Positions 16,697-23,515 of a stretch of DNA of 24,611 nucleotides are shown here, one piece after another. The notes beneath the pieces were generated by a model. That model did no database searches. It worked only from the letters and a program-made list of their open reading frames with translations, and had not been told where the DNA came from. Each line of letters opens with the position of its first letter. Positions within the stretch are counted from its first letter, which is position 1. The stretch comes from a virus: positions 1 through 24,611 of IMG/VR virus record IMGVR_UViG_3300024433_000051; one strand, written 5' to 3'. A program made the position numbers and the translations under genes.

Positions 16697-16705
16697 TTTT
16701 ACACA
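16604..16705 (-). repeat. Right iteron arm, inverted GTGTGTAA repeats
   Basis: GTGTAA starts at 16605, 16615, 16659, 16671, 16681 and 16691; the last three are spaced exactly 10 bp. The arm ends with a perfect inverted pair TGTGTAA-TT-TTACACA (16690-16705). A small open frame (16595-16696) runs through it. Confidence 0.85.
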
Positions 16706-16731
16706 GTAAAAACGATTAAATACAAAAATAT

Positions 16732-18939
16732 ATGGCAGTAAAAATAGAAAGGGCTTTAGGGCTTTTACAGAAAAACTACAGTATAATTCCAATAGGACCG
16801 AAGAAAATACCAGCGTGTAAGTGGTCCAAATATATGAAGGAAAGAATTACTGAAGAAGAATTAAGAAAATATTCAAGTTCTGAGGGTTTCGGAATTGTAA
16901 CAGGTTATAACAACGTAGAGGCTATAGACGTAGATTTAAAAGTATTATCTACCCTTACAGAACAGCAAAACTTTTGGAAAGAATACTACAATTTTTTAAA
17001 AGACAATATAGAAGACTTCGATAAAAAAGTAGTAATAAGAAAAACTAAAAATAACGGCTACCATTTAATTTATAGATGTGAAGAAATAGAAGGCAATCAA
17101 AAATTAGCAAAATTAGAAGGCCACAAAGAAGCAATAATAGAAACTAGGGGAATAGGTGGTTATATTTTTATCTATGAAAACCAGGTAGGCGACTTAGATT
17201 ATACAGACCTTCAGGAAATTTCTATTTTAGAAAGGGGAATGATTATTGAAATATCTAAATATTACGACTTCAAACAAGAAACAATAAATTTAGATAAAGA
17301 AGCTAAAAGGGTAAACTACAATACAGAAACGACGCCCTGGGAAGACTATAATAATAAGCACACGGCTCTAGATGTAGTTAGCGACGAATTCGACGTGGTG
17401 GCTAATTTATCGGATAAATACATAATTAAACGGCTAGGGGCCAGTTCGGCACATTCAGGTTATATTTATAAAAACTCTAATTGTATGTATCTTTTTTCTA
17501 CTGGGACCCACTACCCAGCAGAAACACTTTTAAACGCTTTCGCTTGTTATACTTTCAGGTATCATAACGGCGATTTTTCCGCAGCTGCTAAGGAAGTTTA
17601 TAAGGAGGGCTACGGCGACAGGGTTATAAAAGAAGTCGAAGACCTTAAAAATACATTTAGGCCTGAAGACTTAAGCTTCCCTATAGATATTTTCCCAGAA
17701 AACTACCAAAGATATATTTTCGAGTGCTACCAGACCTTAGACGCTTCTATAGATTATATGGGCTGCAGTTTACTATGGGCTTTATCTTTAATAATTGGGA
17801 ATACAATTAACGTTGAAGTTAAAAAAGGCTGGAAAGAAAACGTAAATATCTGGATAGCATTAATAGGAAAGGCTGGCGTAGGTAAAACCCCTTCTATAGA
17901 TAAAATTATATTTCCACTACTAAAACAGAACACGCACGAAATAAAGCTTTACAGAAAAGAATACCAAAAATACGAAGACTTTAAGGCTAAGGAAAAATCT
18001 GAGCAGGATAAAACAGCCTCAGTAGATAAGCCTAGACAAAGCCAATTTATAGCGAACGACGTAACTAACGAAGCTTTAGTCCAAATGCACGAAGAAAATA
18101 AAAACGCTATAGCTGTATTTAAAGACGAGTTAGCGGGCTGGTTTAAGGATATGAACAAATATAGAGCGGGGTCAGATTTAGAATTCTGGCTTTCGTCCTG
18201 GTCTGGAAAGTCTGTTACTCTAAATAGAAAGACTTCAAAAAACAGTTTTGTAGAAAAGCCTTTAATTCCAGTTCTGGGAGGGATTCAACCTAGTATTTTA
18301 GATAGTTTTTACACGGATGAAAATAAAGATAACGGCTTTATAGATAGAATTTTATTTAGCTATCCTGATTTAAACGTAGAAAGCTATAACGAAGACGAAA
18401 TAAACCCGCAGCTTTTAGAATGGTACGAAGGCAGTTTAATAAAATTATACAACCACGCTAAAAAGCATTTACTAAGATTCAACGCAGACGATGAAGTAGA
18501 GCCGCACACAGCCGTATTTAGTAAAGCAGCTAGAAAGGAATGGATTAGAATATTTAACGAAATCACAGAAATGCAGAACAGCGAGACGGAAAACGAGTAT
18601 ATGAAAAGTATGTTACCTAAGCAAAAGTCTTATATTCCTAGATTTGCCCTTCTTATTAATTACATTAATTCAGACGATGAAAATAACGCTTTCGAAATTA
18701 GTAAGGAATCAATGTTAAAAGCGGAAAGTCTTAGTAATTACTTTGTAGCTATGGCTAAAAAGATTAAGATTCAAACATTTGAAAATAAAACAGCTAAGGA
18801 AATAATAGGCCTTACTAAAAATAAATCGAAAAAAGACCAGGCTGTAGAGATTCTTAAAAATAACCCAGATTTTAGTAAAGTAGAACTGGCTGAAATGTTA
18901 GACGTAAGTCGTAAAACTGTTTATAATTGGTTAAAATAA
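16732..18939 (+). CDS. Primase-polymerase / DUF3987 ATPase replication protein
   Basis: 735 residues with three parts. Residues 1-150 match the bifunctional primase/polymerase (Prim-Pol) domain: GPKKIPACKW, GFGIVTGYNN, catalytic IDVD (65-68), His111 in NNGYHLIYR, and ETRGIGGYI (137-145). Residues about 315-600 match DUF3987, an ATPase/helicase-like domain: Walker A GKAGVGKTPS (379-388), Walker B-like AVFKDEL (461-467), then LGGIQPSIL and GFIDRILFSYP with Arg539 as a possible arginine finger. The last ~22 residues are a helix-turn-helix (VELAEMLDVSRKTVYNWL). One polypeptide could thus prime, unwind and bind the adjacent origin repeats. The ATG is 36 bp after the repeats. Domain calls are strong; origin binding by the HTH is inference. 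Confidence 0.88.
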   Translation: MAVKIERALGLLQKNYSIIPIGPKKIPACKWSKYMKERITEEELRKYSSSEGFGIVTGYNNVEAIDVDLKVLSTLTEQQNFWKEYYNFLKDNIEDFDKKVVIRKTKNNGYHLIYRCEEIEGNQKLAKLEGHKEAIIETRGIGGYIFIYENQVGDLDYTDLQEISILERGMIIEISKYYDFKQETINLDKEAKRVNYNTETTPWEDYNNKHTALDVVSDEFDVVANLSDKYIIKRLGASSAHSGYIYKNSNCMYLFSTGTHYPAETLLNAFACYTFRYHNGDFSAAAKEVYKEGYGDRVIKEVEDLKNTFRPEDLSFPIDIFPENYQRYIFECYQTLDASIDYMGCSLLWALSLIIGNTINVEVKKGWKENVNIWIALIGKAGVGKTPSIDKIIFPLLKQNTHEIKLYRKEYQKYEDFKAKEKSEQDKTASVDKPRQSQFIANDVTNEALVQMHEENKNAIAVFKDELAGWFKDMNKYRAGSDLEFWLSSWSGKSVTLNRKTSKNSFVEKPLIPVLGGIQPSILDSFYTDENKDNGFIDRILFSYPDLNVESYNEDEINPQLLEWYEGSLIKLYNHAKKHLLRFNADDEVEPHTAVFSKAARKEWIRIFNEITEMQNSETENEYMKSMLPKQKSYIPRFALLINYINSDDENNAFEISKESMLKAESLSNYFVAMAKKIKIQTFENKTAKEIIGLTKNKSKKDQAVEILKNNPDFSKVELAEMLDVSRKTVYNWLK

Positions 18940-18942
18940 AAA

Positions 18943-19194
18943 ATGGAAAGATTCGAATATAAACACAGGGACTTTTTAGACTACTGTAAAGGCGATTTAG
19001 ATAAGTGGCACCCGTTTTACTTCAGTAAATGCCAGAAGTTGCTACAAAGTAAAGGAATAGAGGTTTTTTGGTCCATAATTAAAAGTAAATTTCTAGTTTA
19101 CGACGCTAACACAAACAAAGTAAGCGAACCAAAGATAGAAGACCTTAGATTATTAATAGGTAAATTATATTTACACTATTTAGAATCATTCTAA
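18943..19194 (+). CDS. Small protein after primase gene, unknown function
   Basis: 83 residues, soluble, rich in aromatic residues and Lys (FLDYCKGDLDKWHPFYFSKC). Starts 3 bp after the primase stop, so it is probably in the same transcript. No family recognised. It ends the first replication transcript; a promoter follows at 19208. Confidence 0.65.
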   Translation: MERFEYKHRDFLDYCKGDLDKWHPFYFSKCQKLLQSKGIEVFWSIIKSKFLVYDANTNKVSEPKIEDLRLLIGKLYLHYLESF

Positions 19195-19207
19195 ATTAAC
19201 TTATAAG

Positions 19208-19239
19208 TTGATTTAATTTAAAAAATTGTATTACATTTA
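19208..19239 (+). promoter_or_regulatory. Probable promoter of second replication block
   Basis: TTG (19208-19210) and TACATTTA (19232-19239) are 21 bp apart, the normal Bacteroidota spacing, with the last G of the -7 box replaced by A. The -7 box lies in TTGTATTACATTTA, which repeats the motif of the promoter at 14090. The downstream ATG is at 19261, after an A-rich leader. Confidence 0.6.
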
Positions 19240-19260
19240 ACTATACAAAAACAAAAAACA

Positions 19261-19686
19261 ATGATTAAACCAGAAGATTTTAAGAAGGCGAAAGCTATTA
19301 TAGAAAGCGTAGAAATGCACGAAGCCGCGTTAATTAAGTACACTAACCTAGCTAATAATTTATTAAAATGTAACTGCAGGGTTGTTTTAGATTTAATAGT
19401 AGACGGCGTTTATAAATTGGACCCAATACCAAAAGAAGAAATATTCGACAATGACGGATTTATTAAAAAAGAATTCGGCGGCCAGGGGTTAAGTCCTGAT
19501 AAACAATTTATATTTAACCCAATTAACTACAATTCAGAAAAAAAAGAAATTTTAGAAAACTATAATATAGGAATGAGCGAAACGGAAGCTTTATTTGTGG
19601 TTAATGGGATAGTTAATTTTATTAAATTTAACCTGGATTCTTTAAGACAGCAGGGGATAAAAATAGGCTTAGATTATGAAGTTTAA
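19261..19686 (+). CDS. Early protein, unknown function
   Basis: 141 residues, no TM segment. N-terminal helix (KPEDFKKAKAIIESVEMHE), a NNLLKCNCRVVLDLI segment, then a polar middle with NDGFIKKEFGGQG and a helical C-terminus. No family is recognised. First gene after the promoter; the next gene overlaps it by 11 bp, so coupled translation is likely. It belongs to the replication block by position only. Confidence 0.65.
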   Translation: MIKPEDFKKAKAIIESVEMHEAALIKYTNLANNLLKCNCRVVLDLIVDGVYKLDPIPKEEIFDNDGFIKKEFGGQGLSPDKQFIFNPINYNSEKKEILENYNIGMSETEALFVVNGIVNFIKFNLDSLRQQGIKIGLDYEV

Positions 19687-19969
19687 AGCAACTATGCCGT
19701 TAATGAAAGGCACGAACTTAAAACCTGAAAACCTGGTATCTTCTTCTTTGGTTTTAGAGTATGAAATAGAAATACTTAGACTTAACCCAGGCCACAAGGT
19801 AACACTAAAAGCGACTAAATTAAACGGTAATCTGTATTTAGAGCGAAACGATAAATTTAATTTAAGCGAATTTTCATTAGATAATATAAACGCACTTTCC
19901 AAAACTGAAGAAAATAAATATTGCAAATGGTTTGTAGATTTTGAAAATAAAAAAATTGTACTATGCTAG
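19676..19969 (+). CDS. Early protein, unknown function
   Basis: 97 residues, mostly beta-like (LVLEYEIEILRL, HKVTLKATKLNGNLYLE), ending with KKIVLC. Its ATG lies in the last codons of the previous gene, and the next ATG (19963) lies in its own last codons, so the three genes are coupled. No family recognised. It sits immediately before the DnaA-like gene. Confidence 0.65.
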   Translation: MKFKATMPLMKGTNLKPENLVSSSLVLEYEIEILRLNPGHKVTLKATKLNGNLYLERNDKFNLSEFSLDNINALSKTEENKYCKWFVDFENKKIVLC

Positions 19970-20331
19970 AAAATAAAAGGATTGAATTAGAAATGCGGAT
20001 AGCCTCTAATATAATTTATAGAGATTCAGCAACAATAGAACAGACTGTAAAAAATATTATTTCAGACGTTTGTTTTTTAGGAGGCTTTAATAAAGACACG
20101 CTTTTAAACGGTCAAAAGACGCCAGAGTTAACAGCTGCTAGGAGGTGTATATCTTTTTTTCTAAGGATTAATTTAGAATTAAAAATGAGCGAAATAGGAA
20201 AAGTTATAAATAGAGACCATTCTACAATTAATAACCAACTGGAATTTATGCTAACTAGATTAGACAATTTACAGGCTTTTCCAGAACACTATAAATATTA
20301 TAAATTCATAAATAAAAACTTTGTAAAATGA
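19963..20331 (+). CDS. Stand-alone DnaA domain IV-like protein
   Basis: 122 residues. Residues about 55-105 match the DnaA C-terminal DNA-binding domain (Bac_DnaA_C): AARRCISFFLRINLEL, then MSEIGKVINRDHSTINNQLE. The signature R-D-H-S-T at 84-88 keeps the Asp-His-Ser/Thr-Thr turn whose His and Thr read DnaA boxes in bacterial DnaA. The AAA+ ATPase domain and domains I-II are absent; residues 1-50 are a short unrelated helical stretch. It could recognise DnaA-box-like repeats such as those at 16394-16705, or compete with host DnaA. Overlaps both neighbours by 4-7 bp. The domain call is firm, the target is inference. Confidence 0.8.
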   Translation: MLENKRIELEMRIASNIIYRDSATIEQTVKNIISDVCFLGGFNKDTLLNGQKTPELTAARRCISFFLRINLELKMSEIGKVINRDHSTINNQLEFMLTRLDNLQAFPEHYKYYKFINKNFVK

Positions 20332-20567
20332 AAAAAAAGATTATGTTAATATTTTTACCAGCTTCTATTATTATAGTTTTGTTGGTTGGGTTGCTTAGGG
20401 TAACTGAAACGCATAAACAAGCCTATAAAAACGAAGTAGGTAGTAAAATTATATTCAAAAAAGATACTGTAATAGTCGTAAATTATTCACTATTAAACGG
20501 TTCTTTTACCCTGTCTAATAGGCGGGAAGTTAGCTACGATTTTGTAATAATAAATAAAGTAAAATAA
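20328..20567 (+). CDS. Small membrane-anchored protein
   Basis: 79 residues: basic start, one TM helix at about 7-23 (LIFLPASIIIVLLVGLL), then a soluble region with IFKKDTVIVVNYSLL and FTLSNRREVSY. This KDTLTIVDYS-type domain recurs in small proteins of Bacteroidota phages as I recall it; no function is known to me. Its ATG overlaps the DnaA-like stop (ATGA). Confidence 0.6.
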   Translation: MKKKIMLIFLPASIIIVLLVGLLRVTETHKQAYKNEVGSKIIFKKDTVIVVNYSLLNGSFTLSNRREVSYDFVIINKVK

Positions 20568-20572
20568 AATTC

Positions 20573-20587
20573 TGGCAAAAAATGCCA
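20573..20587 (+). other. Short hairpin in gap before SSB-like gene
   Basis: TGGCA and TGCCA pair around AAAAA. No T-run follows, so termination is doubtful. It could shape the leader of the gene at 20640. The rest of this 72-bp gap is AT-rich and A-rich before the ATG. Confidence 0.3.
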
Positions 20588-20639
20588 ACCAATCAAGTAA
20601 AAATGTTTAAATAATTATAAACCAATAAAAACAAAGTAA

Positions 20640-20990
20640 ATGAGCCAAATTGTAAAAGGAATTTTAAAAGAAAAATTCGAAGAATTGCAAGTAACAGACA
20701 GCTTTAAAAAGCGTGAATTTATTTTAACTACTGATAATTCAAGCCAATACCCGCAAGAAATTAGCTTCCAATTATCACAAGCGAAAACAGATTTAATAGA
20801 CCCTTATAAAGTAGGTCAGGAAGTCGAAGTAAGCTACAATTTAAGAGGGCGAGCCTGGACCAATCCACAAGGCGAAGTAAAATATTTTAACACGCTAGAC
20901 GCTTGGAAAATACAACCTGTAGGAAATGCAGCGGCACCAAAAGCAGCGGCGCCAGATAGTTTAAGCGACGAAGACGATTTACCTTTTTAA
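20640..20990 (+). CDS. DUF3127 SSB-like single-stranded DNA-binding protein
   Basis: 116 residues. The KREFILTT strand, PQEISFQL, KVGQEVEVSYNLRGRAW and VKYFNTLDAWKI match DUF3127, a Bacteroidota family with an OB fold. An Ala-rich linker leads to an acidic tip SDEDDLPF, very like the DDDIPF tail by which SSB proteins recruit partner enzymes. It probably coats single-stranded DNA during phage replication. It lies among replication genes and ends 1 bp before the next gene. The family match is strong, and the SSB role is a well-supported inference. Confidence 0.85.
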   Translation: MSQIVKGILKEKFEELQVTDSFKKREFILTTDNSSQYPQEISFQLSQAKTDLIDPYKVGQEVEVSYNLRGRAWTNPQGEVKYFNTLDAWKIQPVGNAAAPKAAAPDSLSDEDDLPF

Positions 20991-20991
20991 T

Positions 20992-21189
20992 ATGAAAAAG
21001 TTTTTAAGAGGCCTAACGGGAGTAGTAGCGGTATTTTTAATACTGCTACTAATTACTGGATGGTTATTTTTAAGGGCCTTATTATTTTGGGCCTGGTGGT
21101 TAGAGTTAAAAAGCTTCTATACTACCTTCGGAATGTTTAAAATATTGATTAAAAAACAGCTTGAACGCGATAGAAAAACAAATATTTAA
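20992..21189 (+). CDS. Small membrane protein
   Basis: 65 residues. A strongly hydrophobic region at about 9-37 (VVAVFLILLLITGWLFLRAL and then LFWAWW) forms one long or two short TM helices, followed by a basic cytoplasmic tail. Starts 1 bp after the SSB-like stop. Function unknown. The gene at 21161 begins inside its 3' end. Confidence 0.6.
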   Translation: MKKFLRGLTGVVAVFLILLLITGWLFLRALLFWAWWLELKSFYTTFGMFKILIKKQLERDRKTNI

Positions 21190-21286
21190 AAAATACGGTA
21201 TAAAGGTGCGCGTAAGATTAATTACGCCGCCCGAAGACTGTACTAAAAGCGTCTACTATAAAACGCTTAAAAAGTATTCTAAATAA
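21161..21286 (+). CDS. Mini-gene, 41 residues, TTG start
   Basis: The frame opens after a TGA at 21146-21148; the first usable start is TTG at 21161. The product is basic, LNAIEKQIFKKYGIKVRVRL, followed by TPPEDCTKSVYYKTLKKYSK. It overlaps the previous gene by 29 bp and the next by 1 bp (TAATG). Codon use is like its neighbours. The packing supports it, but the rare start and short length leave doubt. Confidence 0.5.
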   Translation: MNAIEKQIFKKYGIKVRVRLITPPEDCTKSVYYKTLKKYSK

Positions 21287-21372
21287 TGGGAATTATTATT
21301 TTAATATTTATAATTTATTTTCTACACAAGCTTAGTAAAAGCGACTTTGTAGATAATCAAAAATTTTATTAA
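21286..21372 (+). CDS. Mini-gene, 28-residue membrane peptide
   Basis: MGIIILIFIIYFLHKLSKSD then FVDNQKFY. The first 13 residues are one hydrophobic helix and the rest is polar. Its ATG shares an A with the previous stop (TAATG) and its stop abuts the next ATG (TAAATG). It fits exactly between two genes, which favours translation. Function unknown. Confidence 0.5.
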   Translation: MGIIILIFIIYFLHKLSKSDFVDNQKFY

Positions 21373-21663
21373 ATGACTATACTAGACGATTATATTAATA
21401 ATATTATAAAGCAGCACAAAGAAAGCATTATAAGCGACAGAATCGCCATTAACCAAATTAAAGAACTTTATTCGATGTTTGAGCCAAACGACCTAAGAAG
21501 GATTAAGATAAAATTAAGCCATAATATTATTAATTATAAAGAAGCCTGCGATAAAATTAGCCAAATAGTTAAAAACGACTATAAAGCTGAATTAAGGGAG
21601 CTAGCTAAAGACAAACCTAACGACCAGGAATTAGGCGCTTTTTTTAGAAAATTAATAGAATAA
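21373..21663 (+). CDS. Small helical early protein, unknown function
   Basis: 96 residues, mostly charged helices (INNIIKQHKESIISDRIAIN, DLRRIKIKLSHNIINYKEAC), no TM segment. Starts directly after the stop of the previous mini-gene. It is the last gene before the packaging promoter. No family recognised. Confidence 0.65.
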   Translation: MTILDDYINNIIKQHKESIISDRIAINQIKELYSMFEPNDLRRIKIKLSHNIINYKEACDKISQIVKNDYKAELRELAKDKPNDQELGAFFRKLIE

Positions 21664-21680
21664 ATTAAACAAGCCAGTCT

Positions 21681-21713
21681 TTTAAGGCCTAAAATAGAAT
21701 TTCAGTATATTTG
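21681..21713 (+). promoter_or_regulatory. Probable promoter of packaging genes
   Basis: TATATTTG (21706-21713) is a perfect TAnnTTTG -7 box, with a TTTA at 21681-21684 about 21 bp upstream as a weak -33. It lies 24 bp before the ATG at 21738, in the 74-bp gap between early and packaging genes. It does not share the TTGTATTACATTT motif of the other promoters. Confidence 0.5.
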
Positions 21714-21737
21714 TATTAATAATAATTTTTTTTAAAA

Positions 21738-22043
21738 ATGGAAAAAATAGACGGACGTAAAAATAACGGGGGCCATAAGACAGCAGGCAGAAAGTCAAAA
21801 GCTGAGGAATTAGGGCTTAATATCTTAATGGACGAAATAAAGCCTACTAAAGAAGTGCTGCAGCAGATAGCAGACATTATAGACGATATAGATGCAGACG
21901 ATAAAACTAAACTTAGTGCGTCTATGGCTTGGCTAGGCTACAGAATAGGGAAGCCTAAAGAGCGTAAAGAAATTACGGTAGCTAAAGATAATAATTTCCC
22001 AGAATGGCTAGACGATGAAAGCGATGAAAGCGACGAAAATTAG
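21738..22043 (+). CDS. Putative terminase small subunit
   Basis: 101 residues. Starts MEKIDGRKNNGGHKTAGRKS, a basic Gly/Arg/Lys patch (GRxxNGGH-xxGRKSK) typical of small terminase subunits in Bacteroidota phages; a helical region follows (EVLQQIADIIDDIDADDKTK, then SMAWLGYRIG), and the tail is acidic (DDESDESDEN). Small subunits bind pac/cos DNA and load the large subunit. It lies two genes before terL behind its own promoter. The call relies on motif memory and position; the fold is not proven. Confidence 0.65.
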   Translation: MEKIDGRKNNGGHKTAGRKSKAEELGLNILMDEIKPTKEVLQQIADIIDDIDADDKTKLSASMAWLGYRIGKPKERKEITVAKDNNFPEWLDDESDESDEN

Positions 22044-22224
22044 TAAGGAAGAATTATTAAATAAATGGTACGTTCTGAACGCCTTAAGGCCCTGCGTTGA
22101 AGACGTAGCTAAAAAAGTTTCTATTAATTCTTCAGAGTCGATAAAAGAAGAAGCTTTAGAAACAATGGCTACAATTATTAACAAACTAATGGATTCAATA
22201 GAAAAAAGCCTAGGCTATGAGTAA
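22015..22224 (+). CDS. Small protein between terminase genes
   Basis: 69 residues, helical, with ATG at 22015 or 22024 (start reads MKAMKATK, so two starts nine bases apart). It overlaps the previous gene by 29 bp, where the repeated GATGAAAGC encodes ESDESDEN in one frame and MKAMKATK in the other. It overlaps terL by 8 bp. It may be a second packaging or regulatory subunit; no family recognised. Confidence 0.6.
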   Translation: MKAMKATKISKEELLNKWYVLNALRPCVEDVAKKVSINSSESIKEEALETMATIINKLMDSIEKSLGYE

Positions 22225-23338
22225 AAAAGCCAATCCTAATTATACTTATCTAAAAGAAAACGTACCTAAACACAGGTACACGCTTTTACAAGGGGGTACA
22301 AGGTCTGGTAAGACTTTTTCTTCGTTATACTATATTATCTACCTTTGCACCACTTACAACGGCTTAGAAATCGACATAGTTAGAGAAACATTCACGGCGT
22401 TAAAGGCTACTGTATGGAAAGACTTAAAGGAATTACTTGTAAAGCACAACCTTTACGACCCTTATAAGCATAATAAGACAGATAAAATTTACGAACTAAA
22501 CGGAAATTATATTAACTACTACGGGACCGACGACCCGCAAAAGGTCCACGGTAGAAGCCGAGACTTTATTTACATAAACGAAGCTAACCAATTAGACAAA
22601 GAAACAATAGACCAGCTATTCCCAAGGACCAGGCACCGTATAATAATGGACTATAACCCAGCTATGCCTGTAGAACATTGGTTAGACGAATACATAGAGA
22701 AAAGCCCGCCTTTAATAACTACTTACTTAGATAATCCACACCTTACAAAAGCACAAATACAGGAAATAGAAGACAGAAAAAAAGATTCTTTCTGGTGGAC
22801 TATTTACGGAACAGGCGAGCGCTGCAGGCCTGCAGGCGTCATAATAGAAAATTGGTCTGAAGGCGAATTCGACGAATCTATACCGTTTATCTGGGGTATG
22901 GACTTCGGAGTAAACGACCCTACTACACTCGTTAAAGTAGGAATAAGCGAAAATAAACTATTTGTTAAAGAGTATCTTTATAGTTCTGACCTGTCCAGCT
23001 CTAAGATAGTCGATATTATTAAAGCGCACGTAGGCCCTAACGAATTTATAGTAGCCGATAATTCGGACCAATTAACTATTAACGATATACGTATAGCTGG
23101 CTTTAATGTTCAAAAAGCTGTAAAAGGTAAAGATTCAGTAAAGCACGGTCTTAGAAAGCTGCGCGATTATGAATTAATAGTAGACCCTAAAAGTATGAAT
23201 ATTAAGAAGGAATTATATTGCTACGTATGGGCCGACAACAAAAGCGAAACACCTGTAAAAGGAAACGACCACACTATAGACCCAATTAGATACGCCTTGC
23301 AAGTCCTGGACAGGCGAAAGGGATTCTTTGTTATTTAG
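22217..23338 (+). CDS. terL: Terminase large subunit
   Basis: 373 residues, a compact but complete large terminase, PBSX/Terminase_3-like. Packaging ATPase: Walker A GGTRSGKT (26-33), Walker B FIYINEA (117-123) with Glu122, coupling motif MDYNPA (144-149). Nuclease domain: MDFG with Asp229, VADNSD with Asp281, and DHTIDPIRYA (351-360) with the last acidic metal ligands. It drives DNA into the head and cuts the concatemer. It overlaps the upstream gene by 8 bp. Nothing phage-structural follows: the DNA after its stop changes character, which is unusual because the portal gene normally comes next. Confidence 0.92.
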   Translation: MSKKANPNYTYLKENVPKHRYTLLQGGTRSGKTFSSLYYIIYLCTTYNGLEIDIVRETFTALKATVWKDLKELLVKHNLYDPYKHNKTDKIYELNGNYINYYGTDDPQKVHGRSRDFIYINEANQLDKETIDQLFPRTRHRIIMDYNPAMPVEHWLDEYIEKSPPLITTYLDNPHLTKAQIQEIEDRKKDSFWWTIYGTGERCRPAGVIIENWSEGEFDESIPFIWGMDFGVNDPTTLVKVGISENKLFVKEYLYSSDLSSSKIVDIIKAHVGPNEFIVADNSDQLTINDIRIAGFNVQKAVKGKDSVKHGLRKLRDYELIVDPKSMNIKKELYCYVWADNKSETPVKGNDHTIDPIRYALQVLDRRKGFFVI

Positions 23339-23391
23339 TTTAGTAGTCTTATTCGTTATTTATAATGATTCTAAATTAGACTATAAGGATA

Positions 23392-23419
23392 TTTTGTATT
23401 GCATTTTGTTGTACATTTG
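23392..23419 (+). promoter_or_regulatory. Probable promoter after terL
   Basis: TACATTTG (23412-23419) is a perfect -7 box. The block TTTTGTATT, two bases, ATTTTGT, two bases, TACATTTG is nearly the same as at 14076-14103, with the same spacing. Upstream TTG is 15 bp away. An A-rich leader and a short frame at 23447 follow. Confidence 0.55.
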
Positions 23420-23446
23420 ATTAATTATTAATTAACAAAAAACAAT

Positions 23447-23503
23447 ATGAAACGGCTTTTTTGCTGTTTTATATTTGATGTTAGGCTTAGTATGGATTAT
23501 TAA
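23447..23503 (+). other. Short frame and hairpin between terL and first cassette gene
   Basis: ATG at 23447 opens 18 codons (MKRLFCCFIFDVRLSMDY). Inside it AAACGGC and GCTGTTT (23450-23469) form a hairpin with one G-T pair around TTTTTT. It may be a leader peptide, a broken cassette end or chance. A GTTAGGC that fits the integron core GTTRRRY lies at 23480, but that match alone is weak. Confidence 0.25.
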
Positions 23504-23515
23504 AAAAACTGAATT

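Larger units (their letters stand above)
16394..16731 (+). other. Putative phage replication origin (iteron region)
   Basis: 338 bp with no convincing large gene. It holds 15 copies of TTACAC or its complement GTGTAA: mostly forward in the left arm (starts 16394, 16403, 16413, 16423, 16477, 16487, 16525) and mostly inverted in the right arm (16518, 16605, 16615, 16659, 16671, 16681, 16691), with one forward copy at 16699. Neighbouring copies are often about 10 bp apart, so they face the same side of the helix. Many are TTTTACACA, one base off the DnaA-box variant TTTTCCACA. Between the arms (16556-16592) the DNA is very AT-rich, a candidate melting region. The primase-polymerase gene follows, and a DnaA domain IV protein is encoded at 19963. 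Operator function is the alternative. Confidence 0.7.

Noticed and set aside
16394-16731. CRISPR array from the TTACACAC repeats
   Set aside because: Units are 6-9 bp, occur in both orientations, and have no constant-length spacers.
23480-23486. Integron core site GTTAGGC
   Set aside because: A 7-base degenerate match is expected by chance every ~1 kb; no complete attC with paired RYYYAAC and no integrase is seen.
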